Shown: piece by piece, positions 11,868 to 24,800 of the stretch
Position numbering within the stretch: the stretch's first letter is position 1
Layout: the number at the start of each line of letters is the position of its first letter
Assembly (NCBI GenBank): GCA_035048815.1
Contig: JAUCBN010000035.1
Location: 15,016,501-15,080,500 of the forward strand
Length of the DNA: 64,000 nt
Direction: 5' to 3'
DNA from: Abelmoschus esculentus
Taxonomy: Eukaryota; Streptophyta; Magnoliopsida; Malvales; Malvaceae
Translations under genes and position numbers: made by a program
Notes under the pieces: generated by a model
Databases searched by the model: none
Seen by the model: the letters and a program-made list of their open reading frames with translations, nothing else
What the model was told of the DNA's origin: nothing

Positions 11868-12545
11868 ACTTTTAATATCATAATATATTCACATGTATTA
11901 TTAATTGATAAAGTTTTAGTAAAAGCCTAGAATAACAAAATTTCAAGTACATTAATATTTAAATTAAAATATTAAATATTTAAATTGAAATAATAAAACA
12001 TTTAATAAATAAATCAAAATAATTAAATATTCGAATATTAAATATTTGAATATTTTTATTTAATATTATTCAAATTAAAATATATGAATAATATTAAATA
12101 AAAATAAAAATATTAGTTGAAAAATAATAAATATTCAAATATTTTGATTAAAAAATATTCAAATAAAAATATTTATATTTTAAATATTCAAATAAAAATA
12201 TTTGGATATTCGAATAAAAATTATAAATATTTAAATATTTTTTATTTTAATATATGAATAAAATCATGAATATTCGAATATTTGAATTTAAAAATATTCA
12301 AATAAAAATATTTAGATTTTAATTATTCGAACAAAAAATATAAAAATGTTTAAACAACGAAATTCAAATATTCGAATAATTAAAATCTAAATATTTTTAT
12401 TTGAATATTTAGATTTTAATTTATTCAAATAATTAAAATCTAAATATTTAATATTTTTATTTAAATATTAATCGATTTAACAAAGGTAATTTAAATTCTA
12501 AGAGATAATCATTTAATACCACTCTTTCGGATTTTATATCACAAA

Positions 12546-12618
12546 GTTACATTGGCCCAGTGGTTGAGCCCCTTGCTTTATAAGTAAGGTGTTAAGGGTT
12601 CAAATCTCCTCTTTGGCA
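12546..12618 (+). repeat. tRNA-like sequence (Pol III A and B boxes)
   Basis: It carries an A-box-like TGGCCCAGTGGTTGAG at about 12552 and a B-box-like GGTTCAAATCTC at about 12597, a spacing normal for tRNA genes. The 5' and 3' ends do not form a clear acceptor stem. Same general type as the sequence at 11797, in opposite orientation. Confidence 0.55.
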
Positions 12619-12728
12619 CTATTACTTTATTTTCAAGCTTCTCTTCTTTCTCTCCAACTGTTAAGGGTTCAAATCTCCTCTTTGGCACTATCACTTTATT
12701 TTCAAGCTTCCCTTCTTTCTCTCCAACC
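12591..12728 (+). repeat. Tandem duplication, period 69
   Basis: The unit starting GTTAAGGGTTCAAATCTCCT is repeated at 12591-12659 and 12660-12728 with few differences. It contains the B-box-like motif, so the internal Pol III signal is duplicated. Confidence 0.85.
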
Positions 12729-13085
12729 AGGGTGGTGACACGTATGTTAATTAATTATAAAAATAAATTAATAAATAAAATTAATCACCCAACCGATTTG
12801 TGACATGTGTCACAACAATATTGGGTGGCCAAAATAAATTAGAGGGATTAAATATGTAATTTTACAAATTTTAATTAACGTCCACGTCATCACTGTTAAC
12901 TTTTCCGTCAAAATTTTAACGGTAGTGGCCAAAATAGGTAGGGTTTCAAAGTTGGGGTACCTAATTGACGAGTTCAATAGTTGGGTGGTCAAAATATGTA
13001 TCCACAATTAGTTGGGTGGTCACTGGTGTAGTTTACCCTTTCAATAAATAAGGAGCGCCGAAACCTTCTTGTTTATGTAAGATTT

Positions 13086-13304
13086 TTTCAATGCGAGGCA
13101 TCTTGAAATAAGGTTAAAATAAGTACAATCGAAATTTTTATAAAAATTATAAAAGTTTTGAAATCTATTTTTGGTATATATAAAAAATTTTAATATTTTA
13201 TAAAAGACTTGGTACATACCAAAAAATCAATATTGAATTTTTTATAAAAATTTTAACTGTACTTTATTTTAGTCTATTTTAAGATGTCTCATTCGAAAAC
13301 TTCC
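13086..13304. mobile_element. MITE with inverted repeats
   Basis: The arms (about 13100-13160 and 13235-13300) are inverted copies: GCATCTTGAAATAAGG on the left and GACATCTTAAAATAGACT on the right read inward, followed in both by TAAAATAA and TTTTTATAAAAA. No coding capacity. The superfamily was not determined and the ends are approximate. Confidence 0.65.
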
Positions 13305-13371
13305 CGTTTACGTACCTGTGTTAGCTGGTTCAGAAAACTTTTTTTTTCTTGTAAAATAAAATCTTGATATT

Positions 13372-14107
13372 CAGAGGCAGATCTGGTCCTAGGCCTAGGC
13401 CTTGGCCCACCCATGTCCAAAAGTAATACTATTTATTTTATATTATAATATTAATAAAAATTAGGTTTTTGACATGTAAAAATAAAAGAAATAGCCCAAT
13501 CTAAAATTTTAATTTAATTTTTAAGTTTTATATTAATTTAGAAATAAGATTTAATTGAAATAAAAGATAAAAATAGAAATAATGAGAATGTTTATATTTT
13601 ATTATATTTTATAAATATTATATAATTATTTTTAAAAAATATATATTTTGATTATTAATTGATTAAATATATTTTATTTAAAATTCTTCAAGTATTCTTG
13701 TGGTTTTATCTTAGTATATAATGATCATAAAATTCAAATAACAACACATAATTAAAATTAAAATCAAAAATAGATTTTAAAAATATATTTTTAATAAAAA
13801 ACTTATAATTCATATCTAATATTTAAAAAATAACTTACAAGATAATAAAAATATAATATATTTCTATGTTATTTATAAATAAATTCATATTTTTATGACT
13901 TATATTTTTTAAAAAATTAATTAAATTATATATAAAAATTTATTTAAAAATATTTTAATTTTATTTAAAAGAATATATAGATAATATTTTTTAAATATGA
14001 TAATAAAAGAAAATTTAAGATTATTAAATATTAAAAAATTATATTAAATAATTATTATTAATATTTGAATCAGCCCAACCGATAATTACTTTCTAGATTC
14101 GCCGCGG
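13372..14107. mobile_element. Non-autonomous hAT element
   Basis: The left end CAGAGGCAGATCTGG and right end (read inward CCGCGGCGAATCTAG) form imperfect inverted repeats. A perfect 8-base target duplication TTGATATT flanks them at 13364-13371 and 14108-14115. The 736-base interior is AT-rich and non-coding. Confidence 0.85.
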
Positions 14108-14115
14108 TTGATATT

Positions 14116-16361
14116 AAGAATTACACTTCTTAGTATTGAGAATAGTGGTATTTGGAATTGGTGTGTACAATTAGTGATTCTATTCACCTTCGCTTGTGTG
14201 ATCATCTTTACTTTATCATGAATGTGATGAATATTATTATGAATATTTATATTTTTCTTTGATATAGATTTTTCTTTTATGATTGTGTGTGTATATAATT
14301 TCTGAATACTTGTAATTTTTATAATTTTAAATTAAATACTCGTTCAAACAAAATTCCCCAAATTTGGGGAATAATCCGAGGAAAAGAAATTGAATAATAG
14401 GGTAGATTGGGGAAATTTTAGTCTATTTTTTAAAAAATCAGTTACGGTGATTACAATAATATATGTTTTAGAATATATTCTCAATCATCAGATATTGATC
14501 GTTCAATCACTGTTCTACAATACTAATGCTCGAACTTGACGAACAACACCCGTTTTATTAACCATTAAGACAAAATAATTCATGTCTAGATTTATATTTT
14601 TTCATAACAACAATATGCATTTTTTTTTAAACTTCCTATGTTAGAAATGTTCCTATGTTGTTTCGGTCGTTATATGTTTGTTTTAGATTATGAGTTAAGG
14701 ATGAATCTACGACGGACGTCGAACACCGCTGAACATCGTTAATTTTGAACAATGTTGAATATTATTAAATTAATTTATAAAGAATAAAAATCTAGAAGAC
14801 TAATCGTACAATATTAATTATATGTTGAGTTTATCACTCTTTTATTAAATTACATATTGAGTCCTTGAGATTTTAAATTTTTATTAATTAATTTAATGGT
14901 GTTCAACAATGTTCAATATTAGTGGTGTTCAGCAGTGTTCAATATTAGTGAGATTTTATTTTTTTTACTTAAATTAATCTTTATTAATTTTTAATTTTTA
15001 TAATTTATTCTAACATTTTAGATATGAATCGTATGATGATATTTTTGCTTATTTTAGTATCTAATATTTATTTTTAATGCGATTCGTATTCGTGAAAGTC
15101 GAAAGTCGTTAAATAATTCAATCAAAATGACCTTACCCAAAGTTTATCGACTATTTGTAACAAACTCAAACTTAAAGCGAATTTGAAACCTGAATTAGTT
15201 TGACCTGAAATTAAATTAACATGAAATAAATTTGACCTGAAATCCATCTGAATTAAGTTGTCAATTATTTGATTCAGATCCAAATCGATTTGATTCAACC
15301 TAAAACTGACCTACACTCGACTCAAATCGAGTCAAAACATTAAATCAACTTAAAATGACTTGTATTTAATTTAACCTAACCTGACATGAAATCTATCTAA
15401 TTACATGTTTTTACATTCTACATCTGAGTATAGGGTGTTACACATACCTTGTCAATACACTCAAAATTTGTTAGTTTATTTAAATTATTTTTAAGGATAT
15501 TAAATAAATCATCATTGAACTTTATTCTCAAACTTATTTTGGTATTGAAGTTTTAAAAAGTTTAATGTACTCATTGAAGTTTAGATATCGAATTTAGTCA
15601 CTAAAGTTTAAACAGTGAGTACTTTTTGCCACTCCACCATTCATCATCGTTGTCGTTCGATAATAAATTTTAACGGTCATTTTGTCTTACCTTTGAGTCC
15701 GAATCTGATCTTTATTTCATTAGAAAAGAGTCTCGAAATTCACAATTTGAGTAAAAACTTTTTGATTTTTCCTTTTTTAATATTTCTCTTCCGTCATTGG
15801 ATAAAACCGATTTTTAATATATTGTTTTTTTCTTGCTTATGTAGTATTTTACCATTTGAATCTTGTAGAAAATCTTTCGCTCATGGGTAAATGAACACCG
15901 TAAAAAATTAATTAAAAATAAAAAAATATATTTAATATCTAAAATTTAGTGAGTAACTTAAATATTTTAAAACTTTTATGTCAAAAATAAATGTTAGACT
16001 AAATTTCGATGACGATTTAGTAATGATTACATAAAAATACAGGTTAACTACTAGAATGATCATTTATGTTTTTCTCTGGTACAGAGTTGGTCATTAATTT
16101 TAAAAAACGACCAATAAAGTCACTTACTTTTTTAGGGTATAATCTTTCGATCACTTATTCATTTGTTGTTGTTAAATCTTAACGAGAAACTGATCTAACA
16201 AAACAAAAAAAAGATAAATTACTTAAATAATCTCTAAACTATTAATTCAATCTTCTTTTAACTATCAGAATAAAAATAATTTATATAATTATATATTTAA
16301 TCTTTCACATTTACAATTTTTATTTCTTCTCTCCTTCGTCATCTTTTATATTCTTCATCAT
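14116..16361. other. AT-rich intergenic DNA, no gene seen
   Basis: It holds decayed repeat pieces: alternating copies of GTTCAACA/GTTCAATATT near 14710-14950, a GAAATTAAATT/GACCTGAAAT-rich stretch at 15100-15420 like an old retroelement, and phrases such as TTAGTCACTAAAGTTTAAA near 15595 that resemble worn Mutator-like termini. No supported exon. Confidence 0.4.
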
Positions 16362-17259
16362 TAGGGATGGCAACAGGCCAAATCTGGATCTAGATCTATT
16401 TCTATTTTATGGATCCATATCCCTCGAATCCGTGGTTCTAAAAAATTTTAACCCAGATCTAATGGATTTCTCGGATCCGCATCCAAAACGAATATATTAA
16501 AAAATAATCATTCAATCTATTTTTAACATAATAAAATTTTCATGTATTAATTTTACATCAAAACTTCAATGGAGGAAAGATTAATTTCAATTAACTAGTA
16601 TCAGAATAAAAAACGACAAACTAAAATCTCAAAAAAATCTTAATAATTACACAAATATCTTTTTGAATAACAAAAACATTAAAAAATACAGATCATGAAA
16701 TATTTAATTGCCGCAAGTCGAGTGCCATACTTTTACATCTTAGAGTGTTAATCTTCATCACTACTTAAATCATAAACATCCTAAAATAAACAAGAAACAA
16801 CCAACCAAAGAGAAAAAATTATTTTATAAAAATTATATTGTGAAATTTAAATATTAATATTAAGGTTATATAATATAATAACTTTCTTATATAACATGTC
16901 AATGATATTTATCATTTCTAATAATCATTATAATCTTCATTGATAATGGAACAAGCATGTATTCATTCAAAAAGTTTATTTGTCAATAAATAAAAATTAT
17001 ATCATAGAATAATATGAAATATAAAATATACTCTTATATATATATATTAAAATCTAAAGTGGGTTTTTTAATAAAAAAGTAAATGAGTTTGGGTCTAGGT
17101 TTGAATCTTAATGTCAGATTCGGACTTGGATCCGTACTTTAATCAGAAGATCTAAGTCCGACCCAGATTTATCAGGTCTAAAATTTTAGGATTCAATCCC
17201 TATAAAACGAATCTGAATTTACAAATTCGAATGGAGTCCAAAATCCATTACCATTCCTA
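16362..17259. mobile_element. hAT-like MITE (TAGGGATGGCAA ends)
   Basis: The left end TAGGGATGGCAAC and right end CATTACCATTCCTA are inverted and typical of a plant hAT MITE family. The interior repeats GGATCC/GATCTAGATC-like phrases near both ends. No 8-base duplication could be recognised, so the boundaries are provisional. Confidence 0.6.
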
Positions 17260-17347
17260 CGTCTTTTCTTCAACTTTCTTCTCATTATTAATCTCAACAA
17301 CAGGAAAAGCGATTTCCACATGCTGAATCTATCAGTAGACCTCATAA

Positions 17348-17698
17348 TCAACTAAACTGACAATCCTTGATCACATATTCATTGAATCTTCTAGGCAGAT
17401 CATGAACATAAACATATCGACCCAAGTATGAATCTTTGTTGTTCTTCAACTTTCCAAGAAAATAAGTTGCAAAACCGGTCAATTTTCCCGGAAACAGAAT
17501 GAACCCTTCACTTTTCAGCCTATTCTCGAAGAAGAAGAAGAGATGATTAAAACCGAGTAATATGAACATACCAATAGAGAAAAGCAAAACAATCCAAAAC
17601 TGCTAGTTGCAGTTTTTACTTCTTGATTGGTGTTTCAATTTGATATTTCTGGTGGGATTTTCTGGGGAAAACTTTGTTACTAATGCTTGGAGTTCCAT
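17348..17698 (-). pseudogene. GT47 exostosin-family glycosyltransferase 5' fragment
   Basis: On the minus strand an ATG at 17698-17696 opens a basic N-terminus, then a hydrophobic anchor (LLFSIGMFILLGFNHLFFFF) and the start of the exostosin domain, GRYVYVHDLPRRFNEYV, the usual opening of plant MUR3-like xyloglucan galactosyltransferases. An in-frame TAG at 17605-17603 separates the first 31 codons from the anchor. The frame ends at 17348, just after the domain begins; family members run to about 450-600 residues. The family are Golgi type II membrane enzymes that build cell-wall polysaccharides. Here only about 117 codons remain, so it is non-functional or a relic exon. The rest of the gene is not in the adjoining sequence. 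Confidence 0.8.
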
Positions 17699-18034
17699 TT
17701 TCAGATTGAGGAATCAAGAAAATTGAAGAAATAATGGATGAAGGAGAGCTTGTTGAACTTTCAAAGCTGCCATAAGATAAAGAAAATGGTGACTTTGGAG
17801 CTAACTGGCGCCTGTCACTAGTTTTTTATTTGTTTTTGATATTTCTTGCTAAATCAAAATATGTCTTATTCACTTAGGAAAAATATAACATGAATAAATG
17901 ATGAGATGAATATTTTTTTAATAATTGATCTCATAGATGACGTGGTGGGACTTACCCATGATATAATTTCTCCTTAAGTAGAGAAATCTGGTTTTACACA
18001 GTCCCACCACGACTCCTTGTCAGTCTCCTTTTGT
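17699..18034. other. Spacer, no gene seen
   Basis: AT-rich sequence between the GT47 relic and the hAT MITE. The 3' half (about 17930-18030) contains CCCACCACG-like phrases on both sides of a short palindromic stretch. No exon. Confidence 0.35.
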
Positions 18035-18535
18035 TAGGGGTGTGCATTTCAGATTATCCGATCTGATCAAATCTGAAATTTCGAATATCTAAAATTTTCA
18101 GATTGATATTTTAGCGATCCGTATCCGATTCGAAAAATTAGATATACTATTTTTTAGATATCTAAAATTTTAGATCGTGTTTTCGAATATCTGAATATCT
18201 GAATTTATGATTTAATTTAAGTATTTTTTTTAATTTGACGATCTTATTAATGAAAATTTTGGTTCTCGAATATAATAATCAATAAATTATTGAATATGAT
18301 AATATTTTTATTCATAAAAAATTTATTTTTTATATATAATAAATAAATATTGAATATAATAATATTTATATGTATAATAAAATTTATATTTTTCGGATAT
18401 TAAATAATCAGATATCTGATCCGAGTATAAAATAATGATCTATATCTAATCTAAAATTTTAAGATATTCAATTTAAATTATCCAAAATATAAATTTCGGA
18501 GCGGATAATCGGATTGTATTTTTTTGCACACCCTA
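18035..18535. mobile_element. hAT MITE abutting the TBC gene
   Basis: Ends TAGGGGTGTGCA (18035) and TGCACACCCTA (18535) are inverted repeats of hAT type. Sub-terminal ATTATCCGATCTGAT and ATAATCGGATTG are also inverted. The interior is built of GATATCTAAAATTTTAGAT-like phrases. The right end lies 58 bases before the start codon of the TBC gene. No clear 8-base duplication is visible. Confidence 0.75.
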
Positions 18536-18593
18536 TCCCCCTTTCTTTTCTTCGCCTCGAAGGTAAAACTAAAAAACCAAAGAACCCTAGAAG

Positions 18594-18787
18594 ATGCAAG
18601 AAGCAGAGCTTCACGATTTATCAGACGATGCCGATTACGCAGCGTCTCAACAACAAGTAAGCAAAACAGTTCTTTAGCCGTTAATTCCTTTTCCTTCTTT
18701 TTGTTTTAACTTCTATTGAATTGATTTGGGTTTAATCGCATTTCCTTTTTTTTCTGCGCGATTCGTTCTAATGATCAATTGTTATAT

Positions 18788-18818
<31 letters not shown>

Positions 18819-21800
18819 TATCAGATTTCTCGAGTTTAATTCCGATTTTGCTGTGTTTAGGGATCATCTAGCATGATGCGGTGCGACAGTGGGAAAAGAA
18901 GCTCGTCAAGTGAACCGGAGGGAGCCCAAATTGTTTATTTGAAGGATAATGTTACAATTCATCCTACTCAGTTTGCCTCTGAACGGATTAGTGGAAGATT
19001 GAAGTTAATTAAGCAAGGCTCTTCTCTCTTCATGGTAATTAATTTGCACTTTGTTTTACTGATATGGATGATTTCACTATTTTTTTAGCATTTAAATAAC
19101 ATAACATGTCATATATGGTTTTGATCATGCTATTTGCCTTACCTGATTTGTGCCAATTATTTGTACCATCTTATTTGGCAAATAGTTATTGGAGAAGTTC
19201 ATGGATAGGATACGTCAAAGGGAGGCAAATAGGATGTGCAAAAGTATTGGGGAAATTTTTATTTTATTTTTTTTATCTATGTTTAAAATAAATTTTTGTT
19301 TATTGTACTAATTGTAGACATGGATTCCACACAAAGTACAAAGTACAAATGCTAGGCTATCTGAGAAAGGTTTTCAGCTTTGGACTCGGTGATTTGAATT
19401 TATTTTATGCACTTACCAATTCACAAGGTGTATTGATTATGTGATTTTGTCATGCAGATAGGAATCTTTATACCATTAGGGCAGTGCCTTTTGCTGATGT
19501 GAAATCCATTCGGAGGTACAGTCCAGCTTTTGGGTGGCAGTACATTATTGTTCTTCTGTCATTTGGTAAGGAACCACAAACCCCTACTGCTTATATAATG
19601 ATCGGTTGATCTTCAAGTCAATTTTCGTCCTCCTTTTGAGGAACAAGAAAAATGTATTAAAAGTTTGGACTAATTCATATATTTTAGGCCAAAATTTTGT
19701 GGAGATGTTTTACCAAAATCTCCCAGAATTACTAAATGGAAATGTTCCACTATGGACATGAGCTATTCCTTATTGTTATATATTGTTCGATATCTGACCC
19801 TATGCTGTGTAAACATAGAGAATTCCATCTAACGGTAATAAATGTGGTTTGATATCAATTGTGTATCAATATATGCTTAGAACGCTCTTAAAGGAAGATG
19901 GTATGTTCTATCCCATCACACTTAGGGTAACTTTTGTTCTGGAAACTTGTTTTTAGAACAACTGGCCATAGAGCCCAGTAATCTATAACCCTGTCTTCTT
20001 CTTTATTGAGTTTTTAAATGATAATGATCCAAGACTATGGAGATTTGGCGCTAATCAATTTTTGTATTCCTTCTAATTCTTGTTTGATATCCCTCCTAGA
20101 GTTTGGTGCCTGAGATGAAAAATGGAAAACTAAAAGGTTGAATCGTTTGACAATTTAAATCCACTTACATCAACCTAAAGGAGATAATAATTGATATAAT
20201 CTGGAATCATTAATCATGTAAGGAAATCAATTTTTAAGCATTATATAATAGATGTTAGCATCTTAAAGAGCAAAAGCTTTGAGAAAACTGGTGTCATCTA
20301 TATTTCTGTAAGATGATTCATGTGTGGAAGTGCTTCTTTAAAGCCTTTACTATGTGTTGATGGCCACTTCTTTCTCTAGATGTTTCAAAATTTGCATAGT
20401 AAAGCTTTTCTTAGGCATGCTGGTTGCATGATTACTCTCACCTGGCAGTTGAAAAGACTGCTAGGCATAGAAACTTCTCAGTTTGACTGCTCCATTTTTT
20501 GTTATTTTGTGCATCTTGTTAGTTCACTTACAAGTTTATGGTTCTTCCTGTATCACTTATTGACTAGCTGGAAAGGTGCCAAATTTCTACTTAATTGTTG
20601 TTGTTTTCTACTTGCAAGACTTTGCACTTCCTTTTGATGATTGTTAAAAGATGTAAATGGTTTGATAGGATGGATTTATTTCAATTTTGATTTAATTTGA
20701 AATCTACATTTCTACTTTGTGACTGTGCTTGTGTTTACTATAATGAAAAACTTGGTTTTACAGGGCTTGCATTTCCTCCCCTTTACTTCTATAATGGAGG
20801 AGTTCGAGAGTTCCTTGCTACAGTCAAGCAACACGTTTTACTTGTTAGGTTGGTTTTGCTCATTTTAAGTTCCTGTATGATGGTATTTTGTGTGATTGAA
20901 TTTAAATTCATCTTCTAGAGTTTAACAGTAATTGCTATAGTATGTTGACAAAGAATAAATCTTGAAATTAACCAGCTCTTGTCTGTCATATGTTTATTAA
21001 AACAAATAGGACCAGAGGAAGACATGTAAAGGAATAGAATTTGTAAGAAAAACTACAAGTTTTTCCGGACTCCGGAGATTGTGGAATTTTGCTAATTTGT
21101 TCATTTGGATATTTTTGTTGTTTTGTGTTATGAGTTTTATTTTCTATGATGATGTTCATTTTGTTGGGATTACTAATGCGTCATTTTTGCTTTATTTTGG
21201 ATAGGAATGTTTAGTGTACTATTTTTGCCACGAGTTTTTTTTTTCTTTTTTCAAAACTCAAATGTGCCAGATTTAGTGATTACTATTTTTATGGTACATT
21301 GTTTTGCATATAATTATATGTCCTGATACTTGTTTGAGTCTTCCACCTCCAAATCATCTTAATCAAAAGCTTCTCTGAAACAATATTATACGGCAATTAT
21401 GTCTGTATATTCTTTTTTGTGTGTGTTGTATGTTTTAGCTCACAATTTCTTGATGCCCTCATTTTTTGCAACTTATTTTCAGGTCAGCTGAAGACTCAAA
21501 CTTATTTCTTGTTAACGACTTCCAAAATCCTTTGCAGGTTTGTTTACTGCTAATTACCTGTTTGGATTTTATTGAGAAACTATTTTATATAGTTGCTATA
21601 TGGTTCATTGACACTGCAGCAGCAATGTTACCCATAATTCATGTCCAACATGGGAAGTAAGGACCACTTAAATTGCAGAATATCATAGTTTTATAGAGGA
21701 TAATGTAAATTGTAATGTTTTTAAATGTAAACTAATATCATAGTTTTATAGAGGATAATGTAAATTGTATTGTTTTTAATTGTAAATTAATATCATAGTT

Positions 21801-24800
21801 TTATAGAGGATAATGTAAATTGTATTGTTTTTAATTGTAAACTATCTTTTTTGAACAAATTATTCATTTAGCTTTGCTGATCCGTTGTTCTGAATATTCA
21901 ATTGCTTATGGCAGCGAACTTTGTCTTCATTGGAGATACCAAGGGCAGTTTCTGCAGTTAGTGTGCCATCAACTCCTGTTTCATTCGGGGAGTCTACTTC
22001 ACAACAAAATGAAGAGAGAATTGATGCTAGTGCTAGTGTTCCTCAATATAATGGAAGGCAGAGGCAAAAGGGTCATGATCCTTCTCGAGACATTTCAATT
22101 CAAGTTTTGGAGAAATTTTCTCTTGTAACAAAGTTTGCACGAGAAACAACTTCGCAGCTATTTCGTGAGACTCATAACAACGGCTTTGGTCCTTTAGAGA
22201 GGAGAAACTCTAACCAGTCTACCCTTGACTACAGTCGCAAACCTTCTGACTATGATGAGGATGTTCCTATTCGACACCCCGTTGAACCAGATCCTCTTGA
22301 GGTAGCTATTTGTTCCCTTTGTCAATTATCTTCACATAACATTTTTCACTATGTTTCTGTCTGAAAACAGATTTGGCATCTTAAGCTAATAACATCTTTC
22401 TGCCATCATAAGCTAGTACTCCCTCCGTCCCAAAAATAATGTCCCTTATTGACTTTTTGAAAGTCAAAATTTTTAAACTTTGACTATAATTATATTAAAT
22501 ATTTTAAATAATTAAATTTTATAAATTATATATCTAAAATCTACTCGATTAGAAGTTTTTAAAATATATTTTTCAGATTTTTATCAATAATAAATTTTAA
22601 ATAATCAAGAGTCAAAGTTAAAAAAGTTTGACCCCAAAAAAGTCAATAAGAGACAATATTTATGGGACGGAGGGAGTATTACAGTTCCATAGCTTTTGTG
22701 TATTGTTTCATTTTCTGAAAACAGATTTGGCATCTTAAGCTAATAACTTCTTTTTGCCTCATTTTCTGGCAGTTCGACAAACTCTCTCTAGTGTGGGGAA
22801 AACCCCGACAACCACCAATGGGGTTGGAAGAGGTAAGGAACCAGATGCATGCTATGCTATTTTGTGTTGTTTCCATTTAGCTTACATATTTCACCCCCTC
22901 TTTCTGATTACATTCTAGCTTCTGTGGGTTGTGGCTCCATCACCAATCTCTTAGTATATGAAATGAAATAGATTAATAATAAAATTTCTTAACTTCTATG
23001 TTATATCTTTCCTTAACCTTTGAACTTAATAGATACTTCTTCAAACTTCCAAGGAGTACTATTTTTTATTGGTATTATATTGTTTTTTATTTTATTTATT
23101 TATTTCAGTGGACCTCATTCTTGGATTCGGAAGGGCGAGTGGTGGATCCAAAAGCTTTAAGAAAAAGAATATTTTATGGAGGAGTTGAACACAAATTTCG
23201 AAAAGAGGTTTGTATTTGTACTAGGCAAGGAATTGAGTGGAGTGATCTTTTGATTGAAACTGATCTTAATCTTTGAGTTCCTATTTGTGATTTTAGGTCT
23301 GGGCATTATTGTTGGGATATCATACATATGAATCAACGTATGCTGAGAGGGAGTATCAAAAGTCCATAAAAAAGACAGAATATGAGACTATAAAAAACCA
23401 GTGGCAGGTTTGCAGTATTCTCTGTATACTTTGTTACGCCACCCTCTTTCTTTCCCTGCATTGGTTCCAAGTTTTAAAAGCAATCCCTCCATTCTAGTTA
23501 TATACCGATCGTACTTAGTTCTGAATTGTAGTAGAGACTTAGAGTATAATAGGAGTGTAAAATGCTGCATGGTTTCTTAATGGAACATATAAATAATGGA
23601 TGCTAGAATAATAAATATTGCAGCTGGGTGCCATAATCTGGAGCTAACTGTTTTTCTTCTGATTATTTTAATCTCAATAAGTATTGTCTTCTTCAAAATG
23701 CTGCATGGTTTTTTAATGGAACATATAAATAATGGATGCTAGAATAATAAATATTGCAGCTGGGTGCCATAATCTGGAGCTAACTGTTTTTCTTCTGATT
23801 ATTTTAATCTCAATAAGTATTGTCTTCTTCAAAATGGGGGCAATTAGATGTTCATAAATCAGTAATATCATTTATAGGTTTTCAAGTCCAGATGCAATAC
23901 AAATATACAATATTTGAAGGGTATATCTGCTTTAGCCCGAGATGCCCTATTGAACAATCAACTCATTTGTAACATAAGCACAACATTATTCATAATTTTT
24001 TTTAATTTATGGTGAGACTAGTCTGTAGATTATCTGATACGAGTTAGTTGAGATTCAGGAATTAGTCATTTGGATAAAAAAATGTTTTAGAGCTCTTATA
24101 AACATTGTCATGCTGTTTCTCTAATCTCTATTAAATAGTATTTTTCTAATGCTGGAAAAACTTGTTTTTTCTATCATTCTTAGTATTTTTGGTTAATATT
24201 TTGGCAGAGTATCTCTCGCGAACAGGCAAAAAGATTTACAAAATTCAGAGAGAGGAAAGGCCTTATAGAGAAAGATGTGGTATGAAGCCATCGCACGTTT
24301 GAGTTTATTGATCCAGATGTTATTTTATTCTTTGAAAAGTAGAAAAACAATTCTGAGTTCAATGTAAACACTATTTTTTGTTGTATTTAAGGTAAGGACA
24401 GACAGGTCGATCTCTTTCTATGATGGGGATGACAATCCAAACGTGAATCTTTTACATGATATTCTTTGGACGTACTCCTTTTACAACTTTGATCTTGGCT
24501 ATTGTCAGGTAATTGACTTACTGTTATGCTTTGTTTTTTATCAGTTGGTTACCTAGTGTGAAAAGAAAATTTACACTCATGATGTACTACAATTTTAGTG
24601 TTGCTTGTTTTATTTGGTTCAATGAAAAATCTTGTGTTTACGAAATGCACCAAATTTGGTTTTTTAAGTTGGATTTCATGTATCTGGCCAGAAAAATAAT
24701 GATATACTTGTATGTAGCAATGGAATTAGTCTGATTGAAATGCTTTTATGTGCTGAATGAATGACTGTGTTGGTGGCAGTCCTAGTTCGAAGTTCACTGC

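Larger units (their letters stand above)
11372..13038. mobile_element. Mutator-like foldback element carrying tRNA-like sequences
   Basis: A complete 1667-base element. The 9-base target duplication TTTCAATAA is perfect (11363-11371 and 13039-13047), as expected for the Mutator superfamily. The terminal inverted repeats are about 200 bases and start GGGTAAACTATACCAGTGAC on the left and GGGTAAACTACACCAGTGAC on the right read inward. There is no transposase, so it is non-autonomous. In order, the inside holds a palindromic CACGTG block, a minus-strand tRNA-like sequence, an AT-rich partly palindromic stretch (about 11930-12490), a plus-strand tRNA-like sequence and a 69-base tandem duplication. 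A truncated relative lies at 34496. Confidence 0.92.

Noticed and set aside
12546..12618. Functional tRNA gene
   Set aside because: A and B boxes are present but no acceptor-stem pairing or complete cloverleaf was found, and it lies inside a transposon.
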